NCBI RefSeq assembly: GCF_032854445.1
Contig: NC_088302.1
Location: 35,806,812 to 35,870,811, forward strand
Length of the DNA: 64,000 nt
Reading direction: 5' to 3'
Source: Liolophura sinensis
Taxonomy: Eukaryota > Mollusca > Polyplacophora > Chitonida > Chitonidae
Shown here: positions 23,081-35,400 of the stretch, one piece after another
Layout: the number at the start of each line of letters is the position of its first letter
Numbering within the stretch: the stretch's first letter is position 1
Made by a program: the position numbers and the translations under genes
The notes under the pieces: generated by a model
What the model was told of the DNA's origin: nothing
What the model saw: only the letters and a program-made list of their open reading frames with translations
Database searches by the model: none

Positions 23081-23146
23081 ATATTTATTTCTTTATTTAT
23101 TTGATAGTTGTTTGACGCCATACTCAAGAATTTTACACCTATACTC
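23081..23146 (-). mobile_element. SINE family 1 tail fragment
   Basis: TTTATTTCTTTATTTATTTG then TTTGACGCCATACTCAAG; it starts only about 6 bases after the donor at 23075. Confidence 0.65.
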
Positions 23147-26100
23147 GTATTGGATGTACGCTGTGTTATAGTTCATAAAGGAGCTCTTTGAAATCTGTGT
23201 TGTAACTGCTTTGGATAAAAGTGTTGTTGTTGTCAATGTTCGTGATGCACAAATAAATCATTAATGTTAAATTAAATGTTAATAAATTATTATTGCGATT
23301 GGCATATACATTTCTTTATGTTGATGTTCCTTGTCGAAACTGAAACCGTTTTCAGGACTACCCGTATAAGCCGAAGGGGTTGATATCCAGAATGAAACAT
23401 TAATTTCCCTCCAGTCCACTAAAATCAGTTAAATGACTTAAATAACTGAATATCCCAGTTTGTATTCAGTAGTAGCAATCTTACATGTACACGATCAAAA
23501 CATTATCAGTTTCAGTTAACTGCAGGACGCAATGGATCCATAACATTCAGCTTTAGAGGTCACTTTATATTTCGTAAATGGTATCACTCCCAAAGCATAT
23601 ACAACATCAGCAGAAAAAATAGTTTTGCGAATTTTCGCGAAATTGGTCTTATATCGGTTGTCCATAGTAACCCTTTGCGTACATCTACTCGGAATTGTTT
23701 AAGGCCCTTGGTAATATAAGGCCCATTATGCCGATCTATAGCCAATTCACGCCCTGTTTAGCGGGTCGTTTTCACGTTTTATCCGATCTCGACAGTGCGC
23801 TTCGGTAGTGCACGCCCACTATGAATTGTGTACAAGGCTAACCACACAGTACATACATTGACTGCAGTTCAGTTTTCGCCTAAATTTTCTCAGAGGAAAT
23901 GAAGTTTGCCTCTAGCTCGTGCTCTCAGCTAATGCGACGTGTTTCGTGTATAGCATTGTACAAACTACTGTTCTGGCGCCAATTGGCTGCCCAAACCAAG
24001 CTGGAACGACATCTACTGTGTCTGAGTGGCGCAAACCTGTCGTCTGAATGTATCATTTGCTCATTTGTAACAGGTTTCGGTTGTCTCTCGTTGCATTATT
24101 AACATCTAACTATTGTTTACGTATACTTGGCATTCAGTATGACACGAACCTTGAGCAGATCTCGGTCAGAGCCGTGTTGTAATTCCTTTTCTACCCAAAT
24201 TCAGGATACAAATTATACAAGGCACACTTGTAAATACCAGAAATGATGCAAAAGAGATCACAGGTTTTGACGATTTGCAAAAGAAATTGCAATACTATTA
24301 ACAGAATGTACTGAGTCTTGTAAACGTTCACATTTGGCTCGCGTTTTCCACAATAATTTGTCTTCTTCCCTGTTCTCTACAGCTTCTCTATATTTCATGA
24401 AAATTCACATGGTGCCATTTGCAATGCATTCAATAAATATCAATCACCTGTAGCTTGTGTTGAGACAAAAGCAGTTGGTGGATTTCCTCACTTTATATGT
24501 TAGGCCGTTAAATCCCATCCTCACCGGAATGCACGGTGCTCTTTATGCGTCCACTAAAGAAAATTTAATTGACATTTAAAATAACCCCTAGTGCTAATAA
24601 CAATACTTATCAGAGTAAAACCCTGCCACATTCAACAAAGGAGGGGTGAGTGGACACACACACACTGGTTTCCATGACAGGATGGTATCCAGTCTGAATG
24701 ACCTTGACAGTATGTCTACCGATACTTTGGAATTGCCACAGCTCAGTAGAGACCAAACCTTTAGAAAGCCATTTGTCTCCTTCTTTCCTGGATAAGAGTC
24801 ATAGAGCCTCTGTCTGGCGCGCCGAGGTAATCGCGCGCCGAGGTAATCACGTGCCAAAGGACAATGTTACTGTCCCAAACTCCAAGCAAGACCTTTTAAC
24901 CAGTTCATCGTGGAGCCAAATGTTAAAGTAGCAAACCGGAAATTTATCGTTGCTGTCATCTTCACCTACTTATCTGCTCATCCCTACACCGCCTATTAGA
25001 AGGTATCTATGATTGCCTGGCTCTAAGAAATAGCCACATTTCATACGCCAATTTTTTTTTTTGGATTTTTTTTGTATTGAACTTTTGTAATACAGACCTT
25101 TTGTGAGTTGTTCTTAACTTTTTGACCTAGCTTTTTCGCCTGACATATGTTCTATAATTTACATCCTTTTCCATGTTACTAAAAGTCGTCTGAAGTCAGT
25201 CATTAATGATTCAGCGTGCAGAGGGCTCGGACGTGGACGGAATCCCATAGCTCTCGGCCTTTTTCCAAACACGGAGACGAAAAGTGGGTTATAAATTGTC
25301 TAACAGAGGCAATATTTCATTTTATGGGCCTAACAAAAGCCAGATACACTTCCCGGCGGTAATTATTGGGCATTATTAATGTTGCCAGTTATTCTCATAA
25401 TTCACAATAAAACAAGAAAAGTTTTAGCTGTTTGGAGGAATAAAGAAATGCTGTGTTAGTGATGGTGCAGCACCCGTTAATAAGGAGTGGTAAATCGTGC
25501 CTCACTTCCTTGACGATGATTAGAACTACCGTCACGCTGGTGTCATCTTCGATGTTCATCAACGGGTCGGGCTGTCTACTGTTTATTATACCGAGGAGGA
25601 AAAATAACGAATGACGTCAGTTAAAGCGAATGAACGACAAACCTGTGATAATGGGTAGGGCCAAATGGCCTTGTTTACTTCATTTAAGGTTTCTTTCTTA
25701 TCATTCATGAAAATGTTTCACAACAGGTGGATGCTGCTTTACCATAACAGGAGGATGTGGTGGCGTGGGGTTTAGGGGTGCGTGTGGGTACCTGTACAAA
25801 AACCATCAAATTATATACTAAGCTTTTAATCTACTCTTGACCACCGATATAGAGAAAATTGTCTATTTATTTAACACGGCTTGAAGCCATCCTTAACAGT
25901 ATTCCGCTATTTCACAAATGGCGGTCAGTTCATTAATGGGTGATGAATATCACCGCTCTTCCCCAAGTACATTAACGTGACAATCGTGACTTAACGCCCC
26001 AGCTGAACATGCTGGATTCGAACATCTCTCCCGATTGGTCAAAGGACAATCCCGAGTCGACACATTCACACGTCAGAAGAACAACCCAGTGAAGGCCTTG

Positions 26101-26757
26101 AAAAGATTTTCTTCAAAAACTGTTACAACGTTGTAGTTTGAGTCCTTGACTTTACAGAAATGGTATAGTGTGAACAACTCACTTTTCCAACGTTATAGCG
26201 TCCTGAAATTCATTGTCTGAGCATTGACGGACAATCTATAACTCTGAAAGCCGAGAATCGTGTTGCGGAAATTTTATCCTGTTACCGATGATTGATGGTT
26301 TGTCCCGAGAGGCTTGGCCTTTGTGTGTCGGGCTGTGCCTTGTCCAGAAGAAGGGTGCTTTTAGGGCTTTATTGGCAAAAGAGTGAAATATACAAGGGGC
26401 ACCGGCGGCTGAAGACACCATATGGTGTGTGCATGACGTTATCTATTATCGGCCTATACCGGAGTGAGAGGAGGGCCTCATCTCTGACACGAAGTCTTCC
26501 TGAATCATTAAATACGCCTTATTATCACATATAGATTTTCTGTCAGTTATGGGCAACAGGTTACTCTGCACAAGCTTGTCCATGTGTGATTTATTTAGCA
26601 CACATAAAACAGTGGTAATCTGATGTCAAAGGGTATTTCATATTAAATATCAACTTTTTTGCTGACTGACTGACTGACTGGAACATTCACTAACATAGCG
26701 CTGCCATAGTCCAAGCCGACCATTGCTCTCTTGAAATGAATGAGTATTACGTTACCA
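23147..26757. other. Long non-coding stretch
   Basis: I see no exon, tRNA or clear repeat in this 3.6 kb, apart from a 22-base direct duplication at about 24817-24850 (GCGCGCCGAGGTAATC twice) and a (CTGA)4 run at 26662-26680. If the 22874 exon is used, this is intron. Confidence 0.5.
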
Positions 26758-26815
26758 GTGTGGCTGCTTGAGTGGCTTAATAGTTAGAGTGTCCGCCTCG
26801 AAGGCACACCAAGGA
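26758..26815 (+). mobile_element. tRNA-like SINE head fragment
   Basis: 'GAGTGGCTTAATAGTTAGAG' followed by TGTCCGCCTCGAAGGC resembles a tRNA-derived head with an A box. No B box or acceptor arm follows, so it is not a tRNA gene. Confidence 0.35.
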
Positions 26816-26937
26816 CAAAGAAAAATGGTACTTATTCTTCGACTAGCGCTCAGCACTGAGCGGTTACAGCAAAGAAACAGGACTGATTACAACCATGTCA
26901 GTATAACGTGACTAGGTGTGGTTATTCCATCAAATCT

Positions 26938-27522
26938 ATGCGTCGAAACAGACATTGTGTCGAAACTGGAACGTCAACGTATAAGGACGTTCCATTTCAA
27001 TAACCGCAAGGCCAATTCCCAAAACGACGTATAACACAAACCACCAAAGAACTAAAAAAAAGTATATACAGCGAGAAAATTGGACGGAATCATGGAAAGA
27101 GTAGCGGTCAACAGTTTTCAGTAATGTTTGAAATATAAGCGTCATGTCCGACATTCGTATACCATTCGTAGTCCGTAAAAGGCGTTCCAAGCCGATTATC
27201 CATTTCCAAAACAACGCTTCCAAAACAACGCTCCCAAAGACAAAGGTATGTAAGAAATTATACGAATAGGAAATAAAGCCGGTAACACACAAGAGAGAAG
27301 CGGTCATCAGTTTTCAATGATGTCATGCAGACAGTTGATTTTCCAGGCATGAATTTCATATCAAAGTTCAAATTCGTAGTCCATGAATGAGTTCCAGGTC
27401 AAATAACAATTAAACAAGGTATCGCAGTCGCTCTTTGAGTGCAACTGTTCACAAAGGCATCATGCAGATGTAATGAGAATGGCTGCCTTTACGGCCCCTA
27501 GCCCCAGGTTAAGCGATATTAG
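26938..27522 (-). repeat. Dispersed repeat family A, composite copy
   Basis: Reading the minus strand, it begins with the family start (CTTAACCTGGGG) and contains both the 'GTTTTGGGAATTGGCC' module and the 'GTTTTGGAAATGGATAATC' module. The two modules are in the same orientation here, unlike the copy at 39838. Confidence 0.6.
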
Positions 27523-27779
27523 ATACAGTTAGAAAATGACGAGCGTTACAGACCTTAACCGAACGGATTGTGATGCAAAAATAACGGACGATTACGTCTT
27601 TCCCGTTAATATGTAAGGATCTCATACTACAAGAAGCGCCATCTATGATGTTACACATGACATGCTGGTCTGTATGAAAGCTGTCTACAAGATAGACGCT
27701 TATACTCGGCAACCAGCGCCATCTGTGTTGTTAAATACCATTTACGCGATAGATATGTACATAAGGATAACAGCGCCGT

Positions 27780-28330
27780 CTACGCGGTTGATTGCAATGC
27801 AGATGGCCAGAGATTCTGAACGTTCAGTCCATACCTGCCAACGAGAGTGTTATACTCATTATAACATTTGAGAAACTTAGAATTAAAGCGTTTGATGGAG
27901 TATCCTTGACAAAATAGTTTTTGAACTAACAACTTGTGAAGCAGATTAAAGTCATCACAATTAACGCAAGATCTGATAAATGCTACAAGTCGAGATATGT
28001 ATACGCCATATGCAGGACCCTTTAGTATATTGCTATCCAAATAAGGATAATTTACAATTTCAAAATTGAAATTATCTCTTTTGTCGTAAATGCGGCGTGA
28101 AAGGAGATCTTGTTCGTCTTTGTACAGATATAGATCCAAATTAGATCTACCATCAGGACTATCTGTTGTCTCCTTTAAATCCAATGAAGGCGGATAGATT
28201 TCCTTCACCGCTTCAGCAATATGGGGGTTATTTAACGCCAGTAGATCAACAATATACCGCTTGGTAAATGAAAAGGATCGAGCTTTAAAGATATTACTCT
28301 TAAGTAATTTCTGCATATAGTCGTATTCAC
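27780..28330 (-). pseudogene. Decayed reverse-transcriptase C-terminal fragment
   Basis: The minus-strand frame encodes ARSFSFTKRYIVDLLALNN, EIYPPSLDLKETTDSP, YDKRDNFNFEIVNYPYLDSN and GPAYGVYISRL, a pattern found in animal retroelement reverse transcriptases. The expected Y-x-D-D catalytic box reads Y-I-V-D, so one metal-binding Asp is lost and the enzyme would be dead. The N-terminal half of the RT, any endonuclease and the 3' end are missing. The first 16 or so residues of the open frame (28331-28400) come from dispersed repeat A, not from the RT. The retroelement clade (Penelope-like or other) is not resolved. Confidence 0.75.
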
Positions 28331-28800
28331 ATGAAAACGGGTATAGGTCTGCAAAAGACGCAAGATATGTTCTAGGCGACTGAGTGAAATCAGTATTCAA
28401 AAGGTGCGCGGTGCTAGAATATAAGGTGTCGATAACAAAATATGTATCTCAGTTGCACTTGAATGGCAGCAGTTCATATATCCATGCAAAAAGAAGCAGT
28501 CAACAGTATTCAATGATGTTGGAAAGACGCAAGATATGTTCTAGGGGACTGAGTGAAATCAGTATTCAAAAGGTGCGCGGTGCTAGAATATAAGGTGTCG
28601 ATAACAAATTATGTATCTCAGTTGCACTTGAATGGCAGCAGTTCATATATCCATGCAAAGAGAAGCAGTCAACAGTATTCAGTGATGTTGGAAAGACGCA
28701 AGATATGTTCTAGGGGACTGAGTGAAATCAGTATTCAAATCGTGCATCATGCTAGAATATAAGGTGTCGATAACAAAATATATCTCTCCGTTGCTTTGAC
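28331..28800 (-). repeat. 169-bp tandem triplication of repeat family A
   Basis: The anchor TGAGTGAAATCAGTATTCAA recurs at 28381, 28550 and 28719, exactly 169 bp apart. The units are nearly identical, so the duplication is recent. Confidence 0.9.
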
Positions 28801-28839
28801 TGCAACAGCTCATATATCCAACGTGGCGATCTAATTCGG

Positions 28840-28904
28840 CATGAATATACGAGATGAATATACAAGATGAATATACAGCATGAATATACAAGATGAATAT
28901 ACAG
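28840..28904. repeat. 13-bp tandem repeat, 5 copies
   Basis: Units of GATGAATATACAA or CATGAATATACAG, located between the triplicated block and the end of the repeat A copy (CCCGGGTTAACC near 28920). Confidence 0.9.
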
Positions 28905-29257
28905 ACCCTCACCCCGGGTTAACCAGGCTTCAATTCAAGGATCATAGCTAGCCTTTTGGTAAATTGTCAATCTAGTACTTCCTTGCTTGGCAATCATCAT
29001 ACTGAGAATAGATCTAGTGACAGTCGGCACAATTTTAGTGACTGAATGAGCTGCGTGATTTGTTTGGACTCCCAAGCATGGGAAGAACCCAGGGAACAAA
29101 TGAGAAGAACAAGACAAACATGATCGAGCGACAGTTACAATGACACCGAAGTGAATCAAGTTACCGCTGAGAACAGCAAAGGCATTTCCCATTGTAATGG
29201 CGAGCTTCCCCACAAGTAACATATAATATGATGACGAAAGAGCAGTTCTGCTTAAGC

Positions 29258-29400
29258 TTTGGTGCTAGGGGTTTCATAAGCTGCTATTTATAAGCAATTA
29301 CATGAACTGGGAAAAAAAACCGTAACTGAGGTAAATTGACAAGATACCGGATTTCACTGATTACTTGTGATCATTTTACAACTCCTATATCTCACTGTCA
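29258..29400 (-). repeat. Dispersed repeat family B copy
   Basis: 'GTAACTGAGGTAAATTGACA' and 'TGATCATTTTACAACTCC' match family B reversed. 29401-32220 has no exon or element I can support, apart from a short B fragment at 29966-30000. Confidence 0.5.
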
Positions 29401-32286
29401 TCTGTGCTATAGTTTTACTCTGCACGCTGATGTCTTTTGTATCATATTGGCGGGATGCAAGTAAACTTTATGTAATTCTAAACAAGACAGAACTGACTTC
29501 CACCAAGTCCCGAAAACTAGAGAAGCAAGGGAATTCCCTATTCGAGAATAGAACCGAACTCACGTGTCGTATGAGCTATAAATAAGCAAGCCAGCACTGA
29601 CGACGCCACCACCACCCGCTCTCTACTAATTTCGACCGCAGAGCGAGCTCAGTGTGTATGTATGTCAGAATGGTAGAGGAGATCTTCAACGGTTTTCATG
29701 CAATACCATCCAAACTATCCCAAGACATGAGAGCTAACCACTGCTTATTGCCTCCAAAAGTGCAGATAAGAGAATCTCATTAAAAAAGGTAATTAAAAAA
29801 ACAGGACCTGTCAAAAATGTTAGACAACTATTTTTGATCCTATTTATTATAAAATTAGTGTCTGAAAAGGGTTTCGTAAAAAAGTTATTTAAACTAGACG
29901 TCGATGGCGAAAATTGAGGAGCTGAACGTTTGTGAACTCAGGATGTTTCTGAAAGAAAGAACGAGGGCGTGACTTTTGGCAAATGGTCAGGTGTAACCAG
30001 ACTAACCTTCGAAACAGACATGTGTTTACTAACTAAACGGATCCGGGTGAATAATCTCTTTATATAAGACTTACAGTATTGAGAGTCAAACCAGCGACAA
30101 ATTAGGACGGACTGATGCAATGAGGAAGCAGTCGACTCAGGGGCTGAGCGAACACCTCGTTTGTCTATGCAACTGACAAAAAAAACACCTTAACTCTCTG
30201 GTCATGACTTGTCCCTTTCGTATTAGAGATACAATGTCTGGTATGCTTAACGTATCCCTCTGGGAGAATGGGATATTGTCTATCGCACCGCGTAAATCGC
30301 TATTCGGCAATCATCATTTCACGCATAGCAGGAAATGACAGCTGTGGCAATTGTTTTCTGTTATATAATCACAGGTGTAAAAATCAACAAGGTCAGCCAG
30401 AGGTCATTCATTTTCATAATGGAGATCGCGTAGATTGACCATTGCGTGCTTTAATGAGCCCGTTCATACGACACCATCATCTAGCAGAACAAACTCGGTG
30501 AACGTATCTGTGGTGCCTAGTAATAACATATACCCAATCACAGCCAAAACATACGCCCAATTATCATACTTGTATCTTGTGGAGCTCCAGCACAAGTGTA
30601 TAATAAAATGATCACACACTAGCTAAACAAACAGAAAAACAATGATGTCATAAATGTACTTGTTTTCATAAGACTGAAAGATGCGCCAGGTGTGAGGAGT
30701 ATCAGTTTGCAGCCAGTTTGTAGTTTCATGTTTATTATGCAATCACGTGATCGATGCCCAACAACAAAAGCGTAATACGCCAACCTTTATATGCTAGATT
30801 TAGACACTGGTACCGTTATCTTTACCGAAATCTCTGTGACCATATCTCATGAACTAAAAGTTACTCCATTTATTGTGTAAACATATCTAAACTATTGTTA
30901 GCGTACATTTTTACCTATTTTTGTTGCGTAAATAATTTCACTTTAATGGCGGCATTCAGTCTGATAGATGAAGGTGTTTCCACTCAAGTGGAGGATCTAT
31001 TTCTACGCGAATATGCTATCGGTTTTACGGACAGTGTTTTCAGAAAAATTAAATGTCATTTAACAGGTTATTATTACAGCCAGAAATAATTCGTAGTAGC
31101 AAAAAATCTGTCTTGAATGGTGTATGTGTATATTCCTTTGGGTTCTAATCATTTTACTCCATTATAGAGAGAAACCCAGTGTCATACCTGTATGTGTTAA
31201 AAACAGTGGAGTGATATGTGATAAAAATGGAGACAATCCAAAAGTGAAACTTCCTACGTGCTCGTTTTGGTTAACGTTTGTCTTCATATGTAAAAAATAA
31301 ACTTTACAATGTGATCAGTTTTGTCATATATTTGCAAGTTTAAAACCGGTATTTCTGCCATACTCTGTCAGGCATCCTTTATCTAACAATGTCACTAATG
31401 CAGAACATGTACCTCGAGGATGGGTTGAATCATTGTTTGAGTAAAGATATAGGCTGTCTTGCATTAAATCAAACCAGAGTAAGGAGGCTTTTTGACCAAG
31501 AGAATGATGAAGCCTCCTGGATGTTCACCATCCCATGACCGATGAGATGGCAGATTCGAATTGGTCTCTTGCTAGCTGGGCTGATGACGTGGGGAAATTC
31601 GTTTACAGCTGGTTTGGCTCATGACGTCAGGAGGTTCGTCAGGTGTTTTGTGACGAGCGTTTTCTTGAGAAATCTGACCGACTTCCGACACCAATCCATG
31701 CCTGACCGACGTTGCAAAGTGAAATGATTGTCAGTATGAAGTAAAAACACCAGGGGACAGGGGACCAGTTTACACAACCCATAAAAAAGGGGGTGAGTGT
31801 AAAAACGCCAATGGCAAAAATAAGAGTGAAGTCCACACGTTCGTTAAAACCAGCTATAACAGAATCAGTTATATCACTTACAAAGCACATCTTTGTATTA
31901 CTTTGCTTCTGTTAACAACTCCTTTAATTTGCGTACAGTTTATGCCGACAAGACGAGCACGATTTCTTGAAGTCTTTGTGAACAGTTTAACTCTCGACCA
32001 ATCCCTTAAGCGCCGAATCGGATCCGATTTGTACCAGTAGTCACTTGGGTGAAGTTTCACTAATGTAATAAGCACCTACAGCTATAACAGGATTAGGGAG
32101 TTTATATAATACCCTAATTAAGATGGATTTATACCATACGGTGAGGTTCTAAAATACACTGGTAACGGTACAAAGGTGTAAACTATCCAGACCTTCTGAC
32201 ATACGGTTATAAAATAACACAGGACCCCTAAAGTGCCATTTTCGGCTCCCCCAAGCAGAGCAAAAGTTGGACATGCACAGTTGATC

Positions 32287-32439
32287 ATGCCAGCTAAGGC
32301 CTCTAAGACTGCTACCCAGCCCGGGTTCCAAAAGGGCAATCTCAAGGGCTGGGGTGTAGCGTACCTCACGGGCACGTCGCCCAATTTGATTGAGGCATCA
32401 GCACCTAACGTTAATTCCAAGAGGAAATACTTGTTGTCG
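32287..32439 (+). CDS. First (or second) coding exon of the TMEM272-like gene
   Basis: The open frame runs from a TAA near 32215 to the donor at 32440 (GTAAGA). It encodes a polar segment ending NSKRKYLLS. If it is internal, an acceptor CAG at 32278-32280 would keep phase 0 with the 22874 exon, but that site lacks a good pyrimidine tract, so a first-exon role is favoured. Confidence 0.55.
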
Positions 32440-35400
32440 GTAAGAAATGCACTTGTTTGTTATCGGTGTATCTATTATGGTTATAACGGTCATTTACAAA
32501 CAACATTCTTACATTTTTCTGTAAATATGCATGTAGCAAGGGGGTGTAATTAAGAGGTCCAGAAAAAGAATCAGATAAAATATGATAATCAGTCAAATGC
32601 TGTTGATATAACATGTTTTTGATCATGTTCACTTGTTGTTATTCCAGTCGCACATTATAATTTGCCGAGATGAAGTTGACACTGTTTTTTTATTTATTTA
32701 TTTTATTTATTTGATTGGTGTTTTACGCGGCAATCAAGAATATTTCACTTATGGGACGGCGGCCATCATTATAGTGGGAGGAAACCGGGCAGAGCCCGGG
32801 GGAAACTCACGGCCATCCGCAGGCTGCTGAAGGGCCTTCCCACGTACGCCCGGAAAGGAAGACACTGTTTTTGTTATCTGATCCTACTTCAATATTGCTT
32901 TAAATGAGCTCAATAATGAAATAGGACTAACTGAAATCTGTAAAAGTTGTTGCCTTTTCCGTGAAAATGATACAGCATTTTCGGGCCCCGCCAGCCATAC
33001 TAGAGAATGGGCTATTCATTGTTATTACTGAGTAACGATGTCAAAGAAGTTTTGTTCTGAGTATGAAATTAATGTCCTCACAACATTACTACTGTTTGCT
33101 CATACAACCCATTGTTAAAAATCAATCTGCTAAATCTTTGATGATCGGACTCAGGTAGTAATCTATTTGTGACCTTTAATAATTTTCTGACTTAACAGGG
33201 CAGTAAACGTAACAAATTACCGCTGATAATGTTAAAGGTTTTTATTGGAGTTAATGTACATTTTCAACAAATTCATTAATGGAAAACAGAGCAAAAAGAA
33301 AATGTTACCATTGTTTGAGATAACTCAAAACTACATCTATAATGTAAGCATCAAATCCGACATTCGAATACCACTCATAAACCATGAAAGGTCGATCCAA
33401 GTGGACAATCGAAAGATTCACCTTCACGAAATAATACTTTCACGTACTAGTGAACCTCCTGGAGCAAAATAGGGATGTATATTTAAATTCTAAGAGATTG
33501 CTGTCACGGAACATATTTATTTTGTTGGGTGCCGCTTTACACATCTATTCGTTTGGCTATTGACAATTCTTGATATATTTAATAAAATGCATAAGCCACC
33601 TTAAAATCAAAGAGAGTTTTCAGTGGCGTGTCTGATAGCCAGGATATTGTGCTTTGCTTTTATAACGACAAATGTTTGCTGCACAGCGACGTACCTAATG
33701 AAGACGTATTTTTTATACCCACAGTCCTCTGACACGTTTGATGGCACCCACACGCTTGATGAAGATTTCGAGCCTATCTCTTACGGCACCATCTTCCGCC
33801 AGCTTCAGGAAGCGAACGATGATAGCCCCGGCACGTGTGACTTCCTCCAGAGAATATATTACATTTTCTGCTCTTCGCGTAAGTTCACGTCCCAGAAACC
33901 ATATCACAACGTGAGAATGTCACCGTATTACTGTACCCCATGAAAGTCAAAGCATCAGCGTACAGTGCTTTCTTGAACAGTTACGTCGAGACATTGAAAG
34001 TCGATCAGAATTTGCGTCTTGTTGTTGTTGTACTTTAAATGCATATAGAATCGACACTGATTTGCTGACTATCCTGATTTAAAACATACAGCTATAGTCA
34101 AGGTTGAATAAAAAGTGATATACCCAAATTCTGTTTAGCCCAAGCCTTGGCTGGGACTAGCCCATCTCTCACAACAGCCAGTCAGTGACGATTCTACGTC
34201 CCTTAAACGTTTAAACAGTTCCACTATCGGTCATCTTGTAATATCTTGCGTGTAATGAACTAGTCTTTTGTGCCGATGAAGAATTAGAGAAACTTTATTT
34301 AGCAGTACCAAGAAAATGCCAGTATTTCAGCTATACACATTTATATGATTGTAGATGGGGTGGTATTGTCAGGAATATATCACCTTTACGAGAGAAGATA
34401 GGTTTTTATGGTGTTAGAAAGGGAACAGATTTTTAATTACTTCCAAGTATAATAAAAACCCCAACAGCATGGGGAGTAAAACCAGAGAAGCGACGAAGCT
34501 GTGATCCTTGGCAAATGGTTTCATGTAACCCGTGAAATACGGTCTCTTTCCAACTTACAACAGTTAGGATTTTACTCTCTCATGTAAACGTTAAGTTTAC
34601 ACTGTTCATGTTAATACTAAAAAAGTAGCAACATGGCTTAAGTAGAAGTAGGTAAATAAACATGCATTGGCTCTAATTTTAGTTATTAGACGTCGCTGGT
34701 CTGAAAATGTCAGAACTACTATTTATACATGCTCAAATGTTTTCCTTACAGTGTTGATGACTATGCTTCTTGTACTGCTACTTATATTACCAATCTCCAT
34801 GATTTCAGTCGGTGAGTAATAAGTGTGTGCAAAATTGATACATAACCTGTATGAAAAAGGTGCGTCCTTAATTCTTTATATTAAAGTATGAGAGATAGGA
34901 TATCTGTAATAAAACACTTTCATTAGTAAAACATTTTTTCGTGAAAAATGTCTTTTAAAATGTTTTCTTACAGTAATAATAATGCCGTTATAATTTTGGG
35001 GATGCCAATCCTTATCGTAAGACAGCACCCACTTGTGAAAATGGCAAGACCACTCTGGGTTTCAAGTCAGCGACCTGATAGTCAGACACCTATAATCGTA
35101 AGAATTACATATCAACGGTGGAAGTCGAGGTTAGATGAAGGCATCTTGTTGGTTCGAAACTCGATGCCGTCTCGTCTCTTTTTTGTCACCAGAATTTGTG
35201 CAAGACCCTGAAAATGCGCCCCATAATAATTGTAAAACGAAACAAGTTCTACACCCAAATGTAGAATGGTTATGTGTTAAAACATGTCCCACACACTATA
35301 TACGTGCAGCATCATGTTTAGGTTGTCCTTAACCACGTGTATATGAGTGTCACGTACACTCGTATCCGTGGTGACCTTTGGGTTAAAGACAGGCGGGTCT

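Noticed and set aside
28384-28762. Two overlapping 69-codon repeats of the same peptide
   Set aside because: Produced by the 169-bp tandem triplication of a non-coding dispersed repeat.
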